From: G963677085 sp963677085 | GTDB taxonomy: Bacteria; Planctomycetota; Planctomycetia; Pirellulales; Thermoguttaceae | DNA length: 64,000 nt | Assembly (NCBI GenBank): GCA_963677085.2 | Contig: CAXXFH010000004.1 | Span: 4,650,001-4,714,000, forward strand | Direction: 5' to 3' | Shown here: positions 9,255 through 18,379 of the stretch, in pieces | Layout of the letters: the number at the start of each line of letters is the position of its first letter | Numbering within the stretch: the stretch's first letter is position 1 | Translations under genes and position numbers: made by a program | Notes under the pieces: model-generated | Told to the model about the DNA's origin: nothing | What the model saw: the letters and a program-made list of their open reading frames with translations, nothing else | The model's database searches: none

Positions 9255-9640
9255 GAGATTCCCATCAAAACTAGGGGCTGGAGACTAGAGATTTGGGGCC
9301 CGGAAACAAACGGTTGCCCGACATTCCTCAAAAAGACCGCGACCGCTGGTTGCACGCGACGCTACCCGACGCCACCAACGCAACGGCACGTCCTATCTGT
9401 CGTAGGGATTATAGGCACGCTCTGCGCCGCAGGCCAACGCAACACGGCCCTATCAGCACCGCGCGACCCAACACTTGACACACGCAAGCCCACTGAGCCA
9501 CAATTGACTCCCCACACGGGAACCCCCGTTTCAAGAATCGACATTGCAGGACTAGACGTTCCAAGAATTGGCGTTTTGAGGATCGACGTTCCCAGCACGG
9601 AAACGAAAAACCAAGCATCGTCCGCGGACTCCTCGGTTAC
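9255..9640. other. Intergenic region upstream of nth
   Basis: No gene is supported. A degenerate 15-bp tandem repeat (9521-9595) is the main structure. A tract near 9268-9298 (CTAGGGGCTGGAGACTAGAG) resembles other purine-rich intergenic tracts in this window. Confidence 0.55.
9521..9595. repeat. Five degenerate 15-bp tandem units
   Basis: Contiguous units 9521-9535, 9536-9550, 9551-9565, 9566-9580 and 9581-9595 share a pattern close to AATCGACGTTCCAAG. On the minus strand they read as pentapeptide-like units (LGTSI, LKTPI, LGTSS, PAMSI, LETGV). No start, length or family supports a gene. Confidence 0.7.
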
Positions 9641-10339
9641 GTGTCACGCGGCAACACGCTTTCCTCCTCATTTGAGAATCCAACGTTGCCCGTATCAGCC
9701 GAAGCCAAACGACACGCCGCCAAGATCAGCCGGCGCCTGCATAAGGCCTATCCGGAGGCCACCTGTTCGCTCGATTTCAGCAATCCGCTGCAATTATTGA
9801 TCGCTACGATCCTCTCGGCCCAGTGTACCGACGAACGCGTGAATCGCGTTACCAAGGACCTGTTTAGCAAATACCGTACGGCCGCCGACTACGCCGCGGC
9901 AAAACCGGCCCAGTTGGAGAAAGACATCCAAAGCACGGGCTTCTTTCGCAACAAGGCCAAAAACATCCAGGCCTGTTGTGCGATTCTCGATCGCGACTTT
10001 GGCGGCCAGGTGCCCGAGGACCTAGACCAACTGGTCCAACTGCCGGGCGTCGGCCGCAAGACGGCCAATGTCGTGCTGGGAACGGCCTTCGGTCGAGCGA
10101 CCGGTGTGGTTGTCGACACCCACGTCACCCGGCTTAGCCGTCGACTAGGGTTGACCGACAACAAAAACGCGGAAAAGATCGAAGACGACCTGATCGGACA
10201 GTTCCCCCAGCGGGAATGGATTGTGTTGAGCCACCAGCTCATCCAACACGGCCGCCGGGTGTGCAACGCACGAAAGCCGGCCTGCGACGATTGCCCCTTG
10301 GCCGATGTCTGCCCCCGGATCGGTGTGGAGACGGTCTGA
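9641..10339 (+). CDS. nth: Endonuclease III
   Basis: Base-excision-repair DNA glycosylase and AP lyase acting on oxidised pyrimidines. In the 232-residue product the helix-hairpin-helix LPGVGRKTANV carries the catalytic Lys140, and VVDTHV carries Asp159. The C-terminal 4Fe-4S ligands Cys208, 215, 218 and 224 have the classic C-x6-C-x2-C-x5-C spacing. The open frame starts at a GTG (9641), giving an extra 20 residues or so over E. coli Nth; a TTG near 9686 is an alternative start. It opens a plus-strand run with dcd and nagA. Confidence 0.95.
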   Translation: MSRGNTLSSSFENPTLPVSAEAKRHAAKISRRLHKAYPEATCSLDFSNPLQLLIATILSAQCTDERVNRVTKDLFSKYRTAADYAAAKPAQLEKDIQSTGFFRNKAKNIQACCAILDRDFGGQVPEDLDQLVQLPGVGRKTANVVLGTAFGRATGVVVDTHVTRLSRRLGLTDNKNAEKIEDDLIGQFPQREWIVLSHQLIQHGRRVCNARKPACDDCPLADVCPRIGVETV

Positions 10340-10369
10340 GCAGTCGCACAGATACGAGTTTGCCCTGGT

Positions 10370-10389
10370 TCCCAAGCTTCAGCTTGGGA
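10370..10389. repeat. 20-bp palindrome TCCCAAGCT-TC-AGCTTGGGA
   Basis: Perfect 9-bp arms. Near-identical palindromes occur at 28229-28248 and 46417-46436, all between genes. Confidence 0.75.
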
Positions 10390-10456
10390 GCGAGTGAAGT
10401 GAAACAGGCGTCGATAAAAAACTACTTGCGGCATCGCTTTGGGAGATTCCTCCGCC

Positions 10457-11035
10457 ATGGTTCTTTCCGGCCACGAAATCAAGTCGCAGTTGGGCGGCAA
10501 TATTGTCATCGACCCGTTCGACGAGTCGAACCTCAACCCCAACAGCTACAACCTTACCCTGCACGACGAGTTGATGACCTATGAAGAGGTGGTGCTCGAC
10601 ATGCAGCGACCCAACCGCGTGCGGCGAATTGCGATCCCGCCCGAAGGCCTCGTGTTGCATGCCAACCAGCTCTACCTGGGACGCACCATCGAGCGGACCG
10701 AAACCCACAATCTGGTGCCGATGATCGAGGGCCGTTCGTCGGTCGGGCGGCTGGGGCTTTTTGTCCACGTGACGGCCGGCTTCGGCGACGTGGGCTTCTG
10801 CGGCTACTGGACTTTGGAGATGTTCGCCGTGCAGCCCGTGCGAATTTACCCCGGCGTGGCAATCTGCCAGATCTTCTACCACGAGATTCGCGGCGAGTTC
10901 GATGAATATTCCAGCGACAAGTACCAACACAACCGCGACATCCAACCCAGTATGCTCTTCAAGGAGCTTTGCCCAGATGAGGGAAAAGACCCCCAGCTCG
11001 AACTCCCCTTCGGCATGGAAAGTCCCCGCGAGTAG
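10457..11035 (+). CDS. dcd: dCTP deaminase (possibly bifunctional with dUTPase activity)
   Basis: Deaminates dCTP to dUTP for thymidylate synthesis. The 192-residue product has the family signature IEGRSSVGRLGLFVHVTAGF followed by GFCGYWTLE, placing the catalytic Glu at residue 121. The GF-x-D-x-GF form resembles the archaeal-type enzymes, some of which also hydrolyse dUTP; that activity cannot be decided here. The ATG at 10457 is favoured (GGGAGA upstream) over an in-frame TTG at 10439. It lies between nth and nagA. Confidence 0.93.
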   Translation: MVLSGHEIKSQLGGNIVIDPFDESNLNPNSYNLTLHDELMTYEEVVLDMQRPNRVRRIAIPPEGLVLHANQLYLGRTIERTETHNLVPMIEGRSSVGRLGLFVHVTAGFGDVGFCGYWTLEMFAVQPVRIYPGVAICQIFYHEIRGEFDEYSSDKYQHNRDIQPSMLFKELCPDEGKDPQLELPFGMESPRE

Positions 11036-11058
11036 CAAAGCAATACCAGGCATCTGTT

Positions 11059-12198
11059 GTGAACACCATCTGCATTCAAAACGGCGAGGTGGTTCTGCCG
11101 GATCGATCGATACCGGGCGGAACCGTCATTTTCACGGGCAGTCGTATCCGCTACGCTGGCGAAGCAAGAAAGACGCCTCGCGGGGCGGCCGAATTCGATG
11201 CCCGCGGCGGCTACGTCACACCGGGACTCATCGAGTTGCACATCCACGGTGCGGGGTTGGTGGGCTGGGAAACTTGCACCGAAGCCGGGTTAGAGCATTT
11301 CGATAAGACGCTCCTCTCGCACGGCATTGTCCGCTTCGTACCAACGATGATGGCCGACGAATCGGTCGTCCGGCGTATGGCGAACCTGTTGGCGTCGGCT
11401 TCTTGTTCGGAGCGTGTTCCAGGGCTCTACCTGGAAGGGCCGTTCATCAGCCCGGACAAGCGGGGCGGCATCCAGGAAGAATATGTCCGGCCCGTGAGTC
11501 TGGCCTATTTGAGAAAGCTCCAGCAGATCGCCGGCGGTCGCATCCAGATGATGACGTTTGCCCCGGAGCTGAAGGGCGCAGAAAAACTGCCGGCGGCGAT
11601 GCGGAAACTCGGCATCCTGCCCTGCGTGGGCCACAGCCTGGCGAGTGCCGAACGGGCCGCGGCCGTGTGTGATCGCTCGAAGGTCTGCTGCACTCATCTG
11701 TACAACGCCATGAGCGGCCTCGACCATCGCGAGCCGGGCCTTGCTGCTTTCGCGCTGAACCGGCAGCACGTTTTCGCCGAGCTAAATCCCGACGGCAACC
11801 ACGTGGCCCCCGACTTGTTGCAGGTGACCCAACGGGCGAAACGTAGCGATCGCATTGTGCTCATCTCCGACGCCGTGATGTCGGCCGGGGCCAAGCCTGG
11901 GATCTACGACTACATGAACCGCAAGGTCCGCAGCACGGAGCAGGGCGTTCACTATGTGGACAGCGGCACCATGGTCGGAAGCAACGTTCTGCTGAACGAC
12001 GGCGTGAAGCGGTTCATGAAATTCACCGGCGCGCCGGTTCACGAAGCCGTACGGATGGCGTCACTCAATCCGGCGACCCTCCTGGGCCTCGGCCAACGCA
12101 CGGGCAGCCTTCAGCCCGGCAAGTCGGCCGACATCGCGATCTTCTCGCGAACCTTCGACAAGGCCCTCGCGTTGTTCTGGAAGGGCAAGGCTTTATAG
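11059..12198 (+). CDS. nagA: N-acetylglucosamine-6-phosphate deacetylase
   Basis: Amidohydrolase that releases acetate from GlcNAc-6-phosphate during amino-sugar catabolism and cell-wall recycling. The 379-residue product carries the metal and catalytic residues in order: His61/His63 (ELHIHGAG), Glu126 (YLEGPF), His192 (VGHSLAS), His213 (CTHLYNAMSG) and Asp271 (LISDAV). It begins at GTG 11059, 23 bp after dcd, so it is likely in the same transcript. No nagB or PTS gene is nearby. Confidence 0.95.
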   Translation: MNTICIQNGEVVLPDRSIPGGTVIFTGSRIRYAGEARKTPRGAAEFDARGGYVTPGLIELHIHGAGLVGWETCTEAGLEHFDKTLLSHGIVRFVPTMMADESVVRRMANLLASASCSERVPGLYLEGPFISPDKRGGIQEEYVRPVSLAYLRKLQQIAGGRIQMMTFAPELKGAEKLPAAMRKLGILPCVGHSLASAERAAAVCDRSKVCCTHLYNAMSGLDHREPGLAAFALNRQHVFAELNPDGNHVAPDLLQVTQRAKRSDRIVLISDAVMSAGAKPGIYDYMNRKVRSTEQGVHYVDSGTMVGSNVLLNDGVKRFMKFTGAPVHEAVRMASLNPATLLGLGQRTGSLQPGKSADIAIFSRTFDKALALFWKGKAL

Positions 12199-12641
12199 GC
12201 TGGGTCGTAGGGTGCCACTGGCTGCTTGCCAGCCAGTGTGTCTTTCGGAGTAGACTCCGGCGGATAGCAGCGATGATTTCGCGGAGTTGGTGTTATCCTC
12301 GTTGCAGTCAGAGCCGCAAAATCGTCAGCGTCGCCAACGGCAACGAGAGGATCGGCTGTGTGGCATTATCGGAGTGTGCCACTGCCAGTACCCCCTTGAG
12401 GCCGGCAGCCGTGCATGCCTTACCAGCCTTTCTTTATGCGTTTATCTGCGCCCATCTGCGGCTCCAACATCAGAAACGTTTTCAGTTTGAAGACATATCA
12501 GAAAGCCAACCCCAGCACGACACTGGCAAAGCCCGTGGCACTCGGTTTACAGCTTTTTTGTCAGGGTCACGGGGCCGTTAAGCCACACAACGTGCTCTCG
12601 CTCCTGCGGTAAGTGAAGCTTTCGACTAGCTAAAAACCCAA
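12199..12641. other. Intergenic region after nagA
   Basis: No convincing gene. A TGCCACTGGC-type palindrome lies at 12211-12238 just after nagA. The rest contains only short open frames of poor composition before the terminator at 12642. Confidence 0.5.
12211..12238. repeat. GGGTGCCACTGG palindrome copy
   Basis: Stem CACTGGCTG (12216-12224) with CAGCCAGTG (12230-12238) and a five-base loop. Same unit as 36751-36779. Confidence 0.8.
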
Positions 12642-12673
12642 ACGGCCCATCCGGTTTCGACCGGGTGGGCCGT
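12642..12673. terminator. Rho-independent terminator, probably bidirectional
   Basis: A 14-bp stem (12642-12655 with 12660-12673, one G-T pair) closed by a TTCG tetraloop, followed on the plus strand by TTTTTTG and on the minus strand by GGGTTTTT. It sits 40 bp past the stop of the convergent methyltransferase gene and can stop transcripts from both sides. Confidence 0.9.
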
Positions 12674-12715
12674 TTTTTGTTTAGATATCGGCCGAGGCTC
12701 AGAACGGTAACGCGT

Positions 12716-14065
12716 TCAGGAGGTTGACCGGAAATGTTGGCGACCTTTCGGCGACGGCACGGGTGCCATGCAGCCCTCTAGGTTCGGAGGTGCCCAAACG
12801 GAACGGTGTCGCAGGAGGAGTAAGTCCTGGCGACTGAAGACCTCGACCAGAGCGACAATTTCTTGGATAGCTTGTGCTTCGGTAATACCTTCTTCGCTGG
12901 CCACCTGCCAAGCGATGGCGCCGATGGTGCGTGTGCCGTTGATGAGCTCCGCGATACGTGCACGACTGGGGGTGACCGGGATTTTCATCTCCAGACTGAG
13001 CCCGCCCGGCATATTCATGGCGTGGCTGAAGTACTTGCCGCGTGCGTGGATGAAGTGCTCACGGGTTTTCAACATGAGGGCCGGCCCGACGAAAGTTGGT
13101 ATGTTGTCGGGGTCGTTCGGATCGGCGATGGTATCTGTTTTGTGCGACGCCCAAAACGCGTGTTTGTGGATGGCTCCCCAGAATAGTTCGGCCGCGGCCT
13201 GTTGTTGCCGCTTGGGGAGATTGGCAGCCAGCGTGGCCAACGGGCCGGCGTAGCGGTAGTCGTAGTGCAGGCGGTGGTGAGGGTCGAACTCGATCAGATT
13301 CAATCCGGCGCTGTCGAGAAACTCGTAGAGTTCGCCCACGGTGTAGGCACGGTCCTGCGAGTGCAGGAACATGTCGTAAATCTCGTGGTTGTCGGCCTTC
13401 TCGTAGAGGTGCGGTGAGCCGGCACGCATCCAGTTGGTCGGCGGCAAGGCACTGAGCACGTTACGCGTTGCTTCGACGCGCTCGGCCGAGGGTTGCTCGG
13501 GCGGAGCGAGTAGACGCATCAGGTCTTGGGTTTGGTAGACGCCCGTTCGACCGTACTGGCCGTAGACCATGATGGCCATGACGCCGTCGTCGGCCAGTAC
13601 CGAGTCGAGCGCGGCCAACCCTTCCTCGGGTTGGGCCAAGTGGTGGAGCACACCTGAGCAGTTGACGTAGTCGAACTCGCCGAGATTCAATTCGGGCAGT
13701 TTCAACAGCGAGTCTTGGATCCACTCGACGCGATGCTCCAGGCCCCAGGCACGCACGCGCTGACGCGAAATGTCGATGGCTTTGGAACTGAGATCGAGGT
13801 GAACGATTCGGGCGTCGGTTTTGGCCAACTGACAGGCCAGGCAGGTGGTAGCGTCGCCCGTGCCGCCGCCGGCGACCAGTACCCGAAATCCCTGGCTGAA
13901 GTCGCGCCGTCCACGAAAACCGTAATGGTTCAGCGCGTGGAGATTGTCGACATGCGAGATCATCAGCCGCTTGTGTTCGTCGGCCGGGTTCCGTAGGGGA
14001 TAGGGGTAGTTTTCGTATTGCTTGGCGACTGTTTGGCTAGTCGTGTCCGAATAAACGCTTGCCAT
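12716..14065 (-). CDS. SAM-dependent methyltransferase with C-terminal winged-helix-like domain
   Basis: A 449-residue class I methyltransferase. VLVAGGGTGDATT near residue 62 is the SAM-binding motif I. DLSSKAIDISRQR follows, then FDYVNCSGVLHHLAQPEEGL as the post-motif region. Residues about 240-330 are family-specific. The last 80 or so residues (ARIAELINGTRTIGAIAWQV, then a helix) look like a PqqD/winged-helix type domain. Related proteins start with a conserved QYENYPYP stretch, seen here near residue 16. The substrate is unknown. It is convergent with nagA and divergent from fliD. Confidence 0.85.
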   Translation of the reverse strand: MASVYSDTTSQTVAKQYENYPYPLRNPADEHKRLMISHVDNLHALNHYGFRGRRDFSQGFRVLVAGGGTGDATTCLACQLAKTDARIVHLDLSSKAIDISRQRVRAWGLEHRVEWIQDSLLKLPELNLGEFDYVNCSGVLHHLAQPEEGLAALDSVLADDGVMAIMVYGQYGRTGVYQTQDLMRLLAPPEQPSAERVEATRNVLSALPPTNWMRAGSPHLYEKADNHEIYDMFLHSQDRAYTVGELYEFLDSAGLNLIEFDPHHRLHYDYRYAGPLATLAANLPKRQQQAAAELFWGAIHKHAFWASHKTDTIADPNDPDNIPTFVGPALMLKTREHFIHARGKYFSHAMNMPGGLSLEMKIPVTPSRARIAELINGTRTIGAIAWQVASEEGITEAQAIQEIVALVEVFSRQDLLLLRHRSVWAPPNLEGCMAPVPSPKGRQHFRSTS

Positions 14066-14479
14066 GAACTCAATCTCCTCCGGTTGTTCTTCCGGATATT
14101 GACGGAGTGATTACGAAGCAGTAGGCAGTGGGCCAAGCGATGCGGCCAGCACCGCAGGTCGAAAGCCCGCCTCCCGTTGGTCGCTAACCTGCGCGCACCA
14201 TGCGCGGAAGTTGCCGTATACGACTCTATTCTGCTTCGACGTGACCGGCTGCGGTCGTTGAGTGAAAGTATGCGGATAATGCAAGATTTTCCGATTGCCG
14301 CGGATTTGCGTGGCGTGTGCTTTCGGCCCATTCTAGGGGGGTACCCGCCGGCTGTTTCGACAAACCCTACGTAACCGGAAAGTTCCTTTGGTATTCGGGC
14401 GCCGAACGACCGATTGAGGAAAGAGGGTAGGTACAGCTAAATTTCCCCGTATTTCTGATTTGAAGATGGGAAACAGCTC
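14066..14479. other. Divergent region between methyltransferase gene and fliD
   Basis: No gene. It should hold promoters for both genes, but no clean flagellar sigma-28 or sigma-54 site could be recognised by eye. A dispersed-repeat core (CTCCCGTTGGTCGCT) lies at 14171-14185. Confidence 0.5.
14171..14185 (+). repeat. Dispersed repeat core CTCCCGTTGGTCGCT
   Basis: Fifteen bases identical to the core of copies elsewhere in the window; the flanks are diverged. Confidence 0.55.
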
Positions 14480-17248
14480 ATGGCTGGCATGACGACAAGC
14501 ATTGGTCTGCTGTCAGGCATCGATTATGGCAGCATCATCGAACAGCTCATGGCGATCGAGGCTCAGTCTCGAGACCTCGTCCAGACGCGAACCGATGCCC
14601 TAGAAGAGGAGCAGGTTGCCGTCACGGAATTGTCGGCCTACTTGTTGTCGGTCAAGCTGATTAGCGACAACCTCGGCAAGGAGGAGGTCTACGACAAACG
14701 GATAGCGACCAGTTCGAATCCCGATGTTCTGGCCGCCACGGTGACGGGCGACCCCCCGAAAGGAACTTACCAGTTTACGGCACTACAAACCGTGCAAAGC
14801 CATCAGATGCTCAGCACGGGAGTGAAATCGGAAACCGATTCGCTGGGCGGCGGGGTGGTAACGCTCCGTCACGGTAAGAATGTTTCCGACAGCATGTCGC
14901 TGGAACATTTCGGCGGAGGCGAAGGGGTTGCCCGCGGAACCATTCTTATTACCGACCGCAGCGGTGCTCGCGCGGAGATCGATTTGTCGACCGTGCAGAC
15001 TGTGGACGATGTGCTCGATGCCATCAACAGCGAACAGAACATCAACGTGACGGCCGAAGTGTATGGCGATAGTATCCGACTGGTCGACAACACGGGCCAG
15101 ACGTCGTCGAATTTGGTGGTCCAAGAGGTTGGCTCGGGGACTACGGCGGCTTCACTCGGTTTGGCCGGCATCAATGAGGCGGCCAGCGTCGTCGACGGTC
15201 AAGACATGATCTACCTCTACGACGATCTCGACTTGGAGGTGCTCAACGACGGCAGCGGCGTGAACATTAGCGAAGTGCTGGCCGATATCCAGTTTACACT
15301 CCGCGATGGCACCACCGGCAAGATCGATTTCTCGCCGTTGGATAGCGGGTCTTCCGACGTCGACTACGACCGTACCTTGGGGGATGTCCTCGAAGCGATC
15401 AACGAGGCCGCTCCCGGCAAGTTGAAGGCCGAAATTTCTGACGACGGTGAACGTATCGTAATCACCGATTTGACCGAGGGTACGGAAGAACTCTCGCTGA
15501 CGCCGGCCTTTGGAGACAGTACCAGGGCGCTGTCGGCGCTGGGGCTCGATGGCGAGTCGGTGGATGGAGTGATTACCGGCGATCGGATTCTCGGCGGCGC
15601 TAAGTCGCCCTTGCTTAGCAGCCTCAACGGCGGCAATGGCTTCGGCAAACTGGGAGCGTTGGAACTCAGCGATCGAAATGGGCATTCCGATACGGTCGAT
15701 CTCTCTGGGGCTGAAACGCTTGACGAAGTGATCAATATTATCAACGCGGCCGACGTGGGTATCGAAGCTAGTGTGAACTCCGCGAAGAACGGCATTGAGT
15801 TGCGCGATGTAACCGGCGGATCGGTGAGCAACCTGATTATTGCCAATGCCGACGCAACAGAAACGGCCGACAAGCTGGGGATTGCCGTCGATGCCGAGAC
15901 GACGGCCGTCGACAGCGGCGACATGCATTTGCAGGTCGTTGCGGAAAACACCCTCCTGGCGGATCTCAACGGCGGGGCGGGTGTCGCGCTCGGAAAGATA
16001 AAATTCACCGACAGTGCGGGTAAACAGGGCACCATCAACTTAAGCCGCACCGAAAACCAAACGGTTGGAGATGTCATTCAAACAATCAATCGTCTCGGAT
16101 TCAATCTGGTTGCCGAAATCAACGAAACCGGCGACGGAATCCGAGTTTACGACACGGCCGATGGCAATTTTGAGTTTAAGATCACCGAGGGCGATTCAAC
16201 CACGGCACAAGATCTGGGGCTTCTTCGCGACGTGACCGAAGTGGAGATCGACGGTACTGTTCGCAAAGTGGTCGACGGTTCGATGACGTATACCATTGAA
16301 TTGGAGGAAGACGACTCGCTTCAGGATCTACAGGATAAGATCAACGCCCTGGGGATGGGTGCGCAAGCGACCAGTTTCGTCGATGGATCGAGCAAGCCCT
16401 ACCGCCTTTCGATCGTCAGCGAGCAAACAGGGAAGGCCGGGCGGCTAACGATCGACACTTCACAACTAAAACTCGATTTCAACGAGACCGTCGAGGCCCA
16501 GGATGCCCTGTTGCTTTACGGAACAAAGGACAAGGCCGCCACGAGCATCCTCGTGTCGTCGCGTTCCAACTCGTTTACCTCGGTTCTGTCGGGAGTCACT
16601 CTGGATATCAAGCAGGCATCGGATCAACCGGTAACAATTACCGTCGATACAACCGATGAAGATCTAGTGGCCACGGTAGAAGCGATGGTAAGCAACTACA
16701 ACCTGTTTCGCGAGGCGCTCAACGGGTATATGGCCTACGATGCCGATTCGGACACCCGGGCGGTGCTGTTTGGCGACTCCACGGCGCTGCGTTTGGACAC
16801 CAACCTTTCGTATATGCTCAGCGGGCAGTTTGCCGTCAACGGGACGATCAAATCGTTGGCGGAGATCGGCATTGATATGAACGAGGAGGGGCTACTGACG
16901 TTTGACTCCGACCTGTTGAGTGAAAAATTCGCCGACGATATCGACTCGCTGAAAGCCTTGCTTTTCGACGAAGAATTCGGTTTGTCGGCAAAGTTAGGTG
17001 AACTAATCGACGGAATGACCAGCGAAGACGAAAACTCGCTTCTCACCCGGCACTACAATACGCTCGCGGACCAAATCGCCGACAACGAGGAACGCATTAC
17101 CTTCCTGGATGAGCGATTGGAGACGGAAGAGGAACGGCTTTGGACCCAATTCTATTACATGGAACTGGCCATCGGTAAGACGCAGAACAACCTGTCGATA
17201 CTCGAAAGCTTCTCACCGGTCAAGCCCTACACGGGATCGTCGAGTTGA
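14480..17248 (+). CDS. fliD: Flagellar hook-associated protein 2 (filament cap), enlarged
   Basis: The cap protein that guides flagellin assembly at the filament tip. The N-terminus (IGLLSGIDYGSIIEQLMAIE) is the FliD_N region. The C-terminus from about residue 670 (SRSNSFTSVLSGVTLDIKQ to the final coiled-coil segment) is FliD_C. Between them are four successive Flagellin_IN-like units, at about 110-225, 250-360, 375-475 and 485-600. Each runs from a GxL/IxxxDxxG(K) strand to a ..V.D.I..IN segment, followed by a fifth partial unit. At 922 residues it is roughly twice the usual length. fliS follows 249 bp downstream. Confidence 0.92.
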   Translation: MAGMTTSIGLLSGIDYGSIIEQLMAIEAQSRDLVQTRTDALEEEQVAVTELSAYLLSVKLISDNLGKEEVYDKRIATSSNPDVLAATVTGDPPKGTYQFTALQTVQSHQMLSTGVKSETDSLGGGVVTLRHGKNVSDSMSLEHFGGGEGVARGTILITDRSGARAEIDLSTVQTVDDVLDAINSEQNINVTAEVYGDSIRLVDNTGQTSSNLVVQEVGSGTTAASLGLAGINEAASVVDGQDMIYLYDDLDLEVLNDGSGVNISEVLADIQFTLRDGTTGKIDFSPLDSGSSDVDYDRTLGDVLEAINEAAPGKLKAEISDDGERIVITDLTEGTEELSLTPAFGDSTRALSALGLDGESVDGVITGDRILGGAKSPLLSSLNGGNGFGKLGALELSDRNGHSDTVDLSGAETLDEVINIINAADVGIEASVNSAKNGIELRDVTGGSVSNLIIANADATETADKLGIAVDAETTAVDSGDMHLQVVAENTLLADLNGGAGVALGKIKFTDSAGKQGTINLSRTENQTVGDVIQTINRLGFNLVAEINETGDGIRVYDTADGNFEFKITEGDSTTAQDLGLLRDVTEVEIDGTVRKVVDGSMTYTIELEEDDSLQDLQDKINALGMGAQATSFVDGSSKPYRLSIVSEQTGKAGRLTIDTSQLKLDFNETVEAQDALLLYGTKDKAATSILVSSRSNSFTSVLSGVTLDIKQASDQPVTITVDTTDEDLVATVEAMVSNYNLFREALNGYMAYDADSDTRAVLFGDSTALRLDTNLSYMLSGQFAVNGTIKSLAEIGIDMNEEGLLTFDSDLLSEKFADDIDSLKALLFDEEFGLSAKLGELIDGMTSEDENSLLTRHYNTLADQIADNEERITFLDERLETEEERLWTQFYYMELAIGKTQNNLSILESFSPVKPYTGSSS

Positions 17249-17273
17249 GTTCGTTACTGAGCGTCGCATAAGT

Positions 17274-17315
17274 GGTGGCACGAGGGCAACCAACGGAAGC
17301 CCGGCAATCGTGCGA
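17274..17315 (-). repeat. Dispersed repeat copy (reverse orientation)
   Basis: Reverse complement of the 1535-1575 type: GAGGGCAACCAACGGAAGCC (core 17285-17299). Lies in the fliD-fliS gap. Confidence 0.6.
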
Positions 17316-17497
17316 AAATCCGCTGCGTGGCCGGTTCACCACTTTTGCGAATATCAATAAAAACGGATTGTTTATGGGGTCTTGCATGGTAAATGAGCCA
17401 AGCCGACCAACGGGAGGCCGGTGATGGCAGCATATCCGCTTGCATCGGGGCTCATTTTCAATGCAAAGATCAATAATTTACGGAAAGGAACCCGTTT

Positions 17498-18034
17498 ATG
17501 CATACGTCGGCTCGGGAAAACTACTTGGTTACCGAGGTCCTCACGGCCACGCCGCAGAAGCTGCACTTGATGCTTGTCGAGGCGACCATTCGTTCCGTCA
17601 CGCAGGCGAAGCAGAAATGGCAGGAGGGCGAAGACGAAGATGCTTGCGAACGGCTCATTCACGCGCAAGAGTGTATCAGCCAAATTCTGGGAGGATTGGA
17701 TCAGGAAGCGGCTCCCGATTTGGTCAGTAAGATTGCCGCGATCTATATGTTCATCTTCCGCAGCCTGATGGAAGCCAATTTCGAGCGGGACGAGAAAAAG
17801 GCCGAAGATGCCCTCCGCGTGCTCAACCAGGAGCGCGAAACGTGGCGCCAGGTGTGCGAAAAGGTGGGCACGACAGAATCGGAGGCGACGGTGTTCGAGG
17901 AGACAGCCATCGAGGAAGAGGGGGGAGCGATTGCCGCTCCCGCTTTCCCGACGGTCGATCTTACGTCGAACGACACGCCCGTGGTACCGGTAGTCGACGA
18001 TCTGCCCGGCGGTGGGTTCTCGCTGGAAGCGTAA
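17498..18034 (+). CDS. fliS: Flagellar export chaperone
   Basis: Binds unfolded flagellin in the cytosol and delivers it for export. The N-terminal 120 residues have the FliS pattern: NYLVTEVLTATPQKLHLMLVE, then helices with CERLIHAQECISQILGGL and IAAIYMFIFRSLMEAN. The last 55 residues form an acidic, Pro/Val-rich tail that standard FliS lacks. AAAGGA eight bases before the ATG supports the start. It pairs with fliD, as in many flagellar clusters; no flagellin gene is in the window. Confidence 0.9.
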   Translation: MHTSARENYLVTEVLTATPQKLHLMLVEATIRSVTQAKQKWQEGEDEDACERLIHAQECISQILGGLDQEAAPDLVSKIAAIYMFIFRSLMEANFERDEKKAEDALRVLNQERETWRQVCEKVGTTESEATVFEETAIEEEGGAIAAPAFPTVDLTSNDTPVVPVVDDLPGGGFSLEA

Positions 18035-18379
18035 CCGGGTACAATCGGCAACAGCGCCCCGGGCGCTTCAGCCAACCACTCTTTGTGGTGGTAGCCTTGA
18101 TCCATGTGTGGGGCGGCAGGAATCTGTCGCCCCGTCTGCATTGGTGAGATCCCGGTGTGCGCCACCCATGTCGAACGCGGGGATTCGCCGGCTACACCAA
18201 ACTGGCCGCGGCGCCGCCTGTTCAACACAACGCGGTTCGTACCGCAGCTAATGGGCGCTACCGTACCCAGGCAGCGATCCGCTCCCGTTGGTCGTCAACT
18301 TTGAGGGCATTGCCTTGATCTTGGCGACCAATGACCAAGAACGACTAAAGCAACGATCCTCCAACCGCCGAGCAAGCAC
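18035..18379. other. Intergenic region upstream of mqnD
   Basis: No gene. A short hairpin AGCGCC-CCG-GGCGCT near 18053-18067 lacks a T tract. A dispersed repeat lies at 18241-18300. Confidence 0.5.
18241..18300 (+). repeat. Dispersed repeat copy upstream of mqnD
   Basis: Shares GCTACCG.ACCCAGGCAG, CCGCTCCCGTTGGTCG and CAACTTTGAGG with 32796-32870 and 61551-61612. Confidence 0.7.

Noticed and set aside
14400..14479. Sigma-28 or sigma-54 promoter for fliD
   Set aside because: No match to the consensus spacing could be defended by eye.
18053..18067. Hairpin after fliS as a terminator
   Set aside because: No T tract follows the stem.
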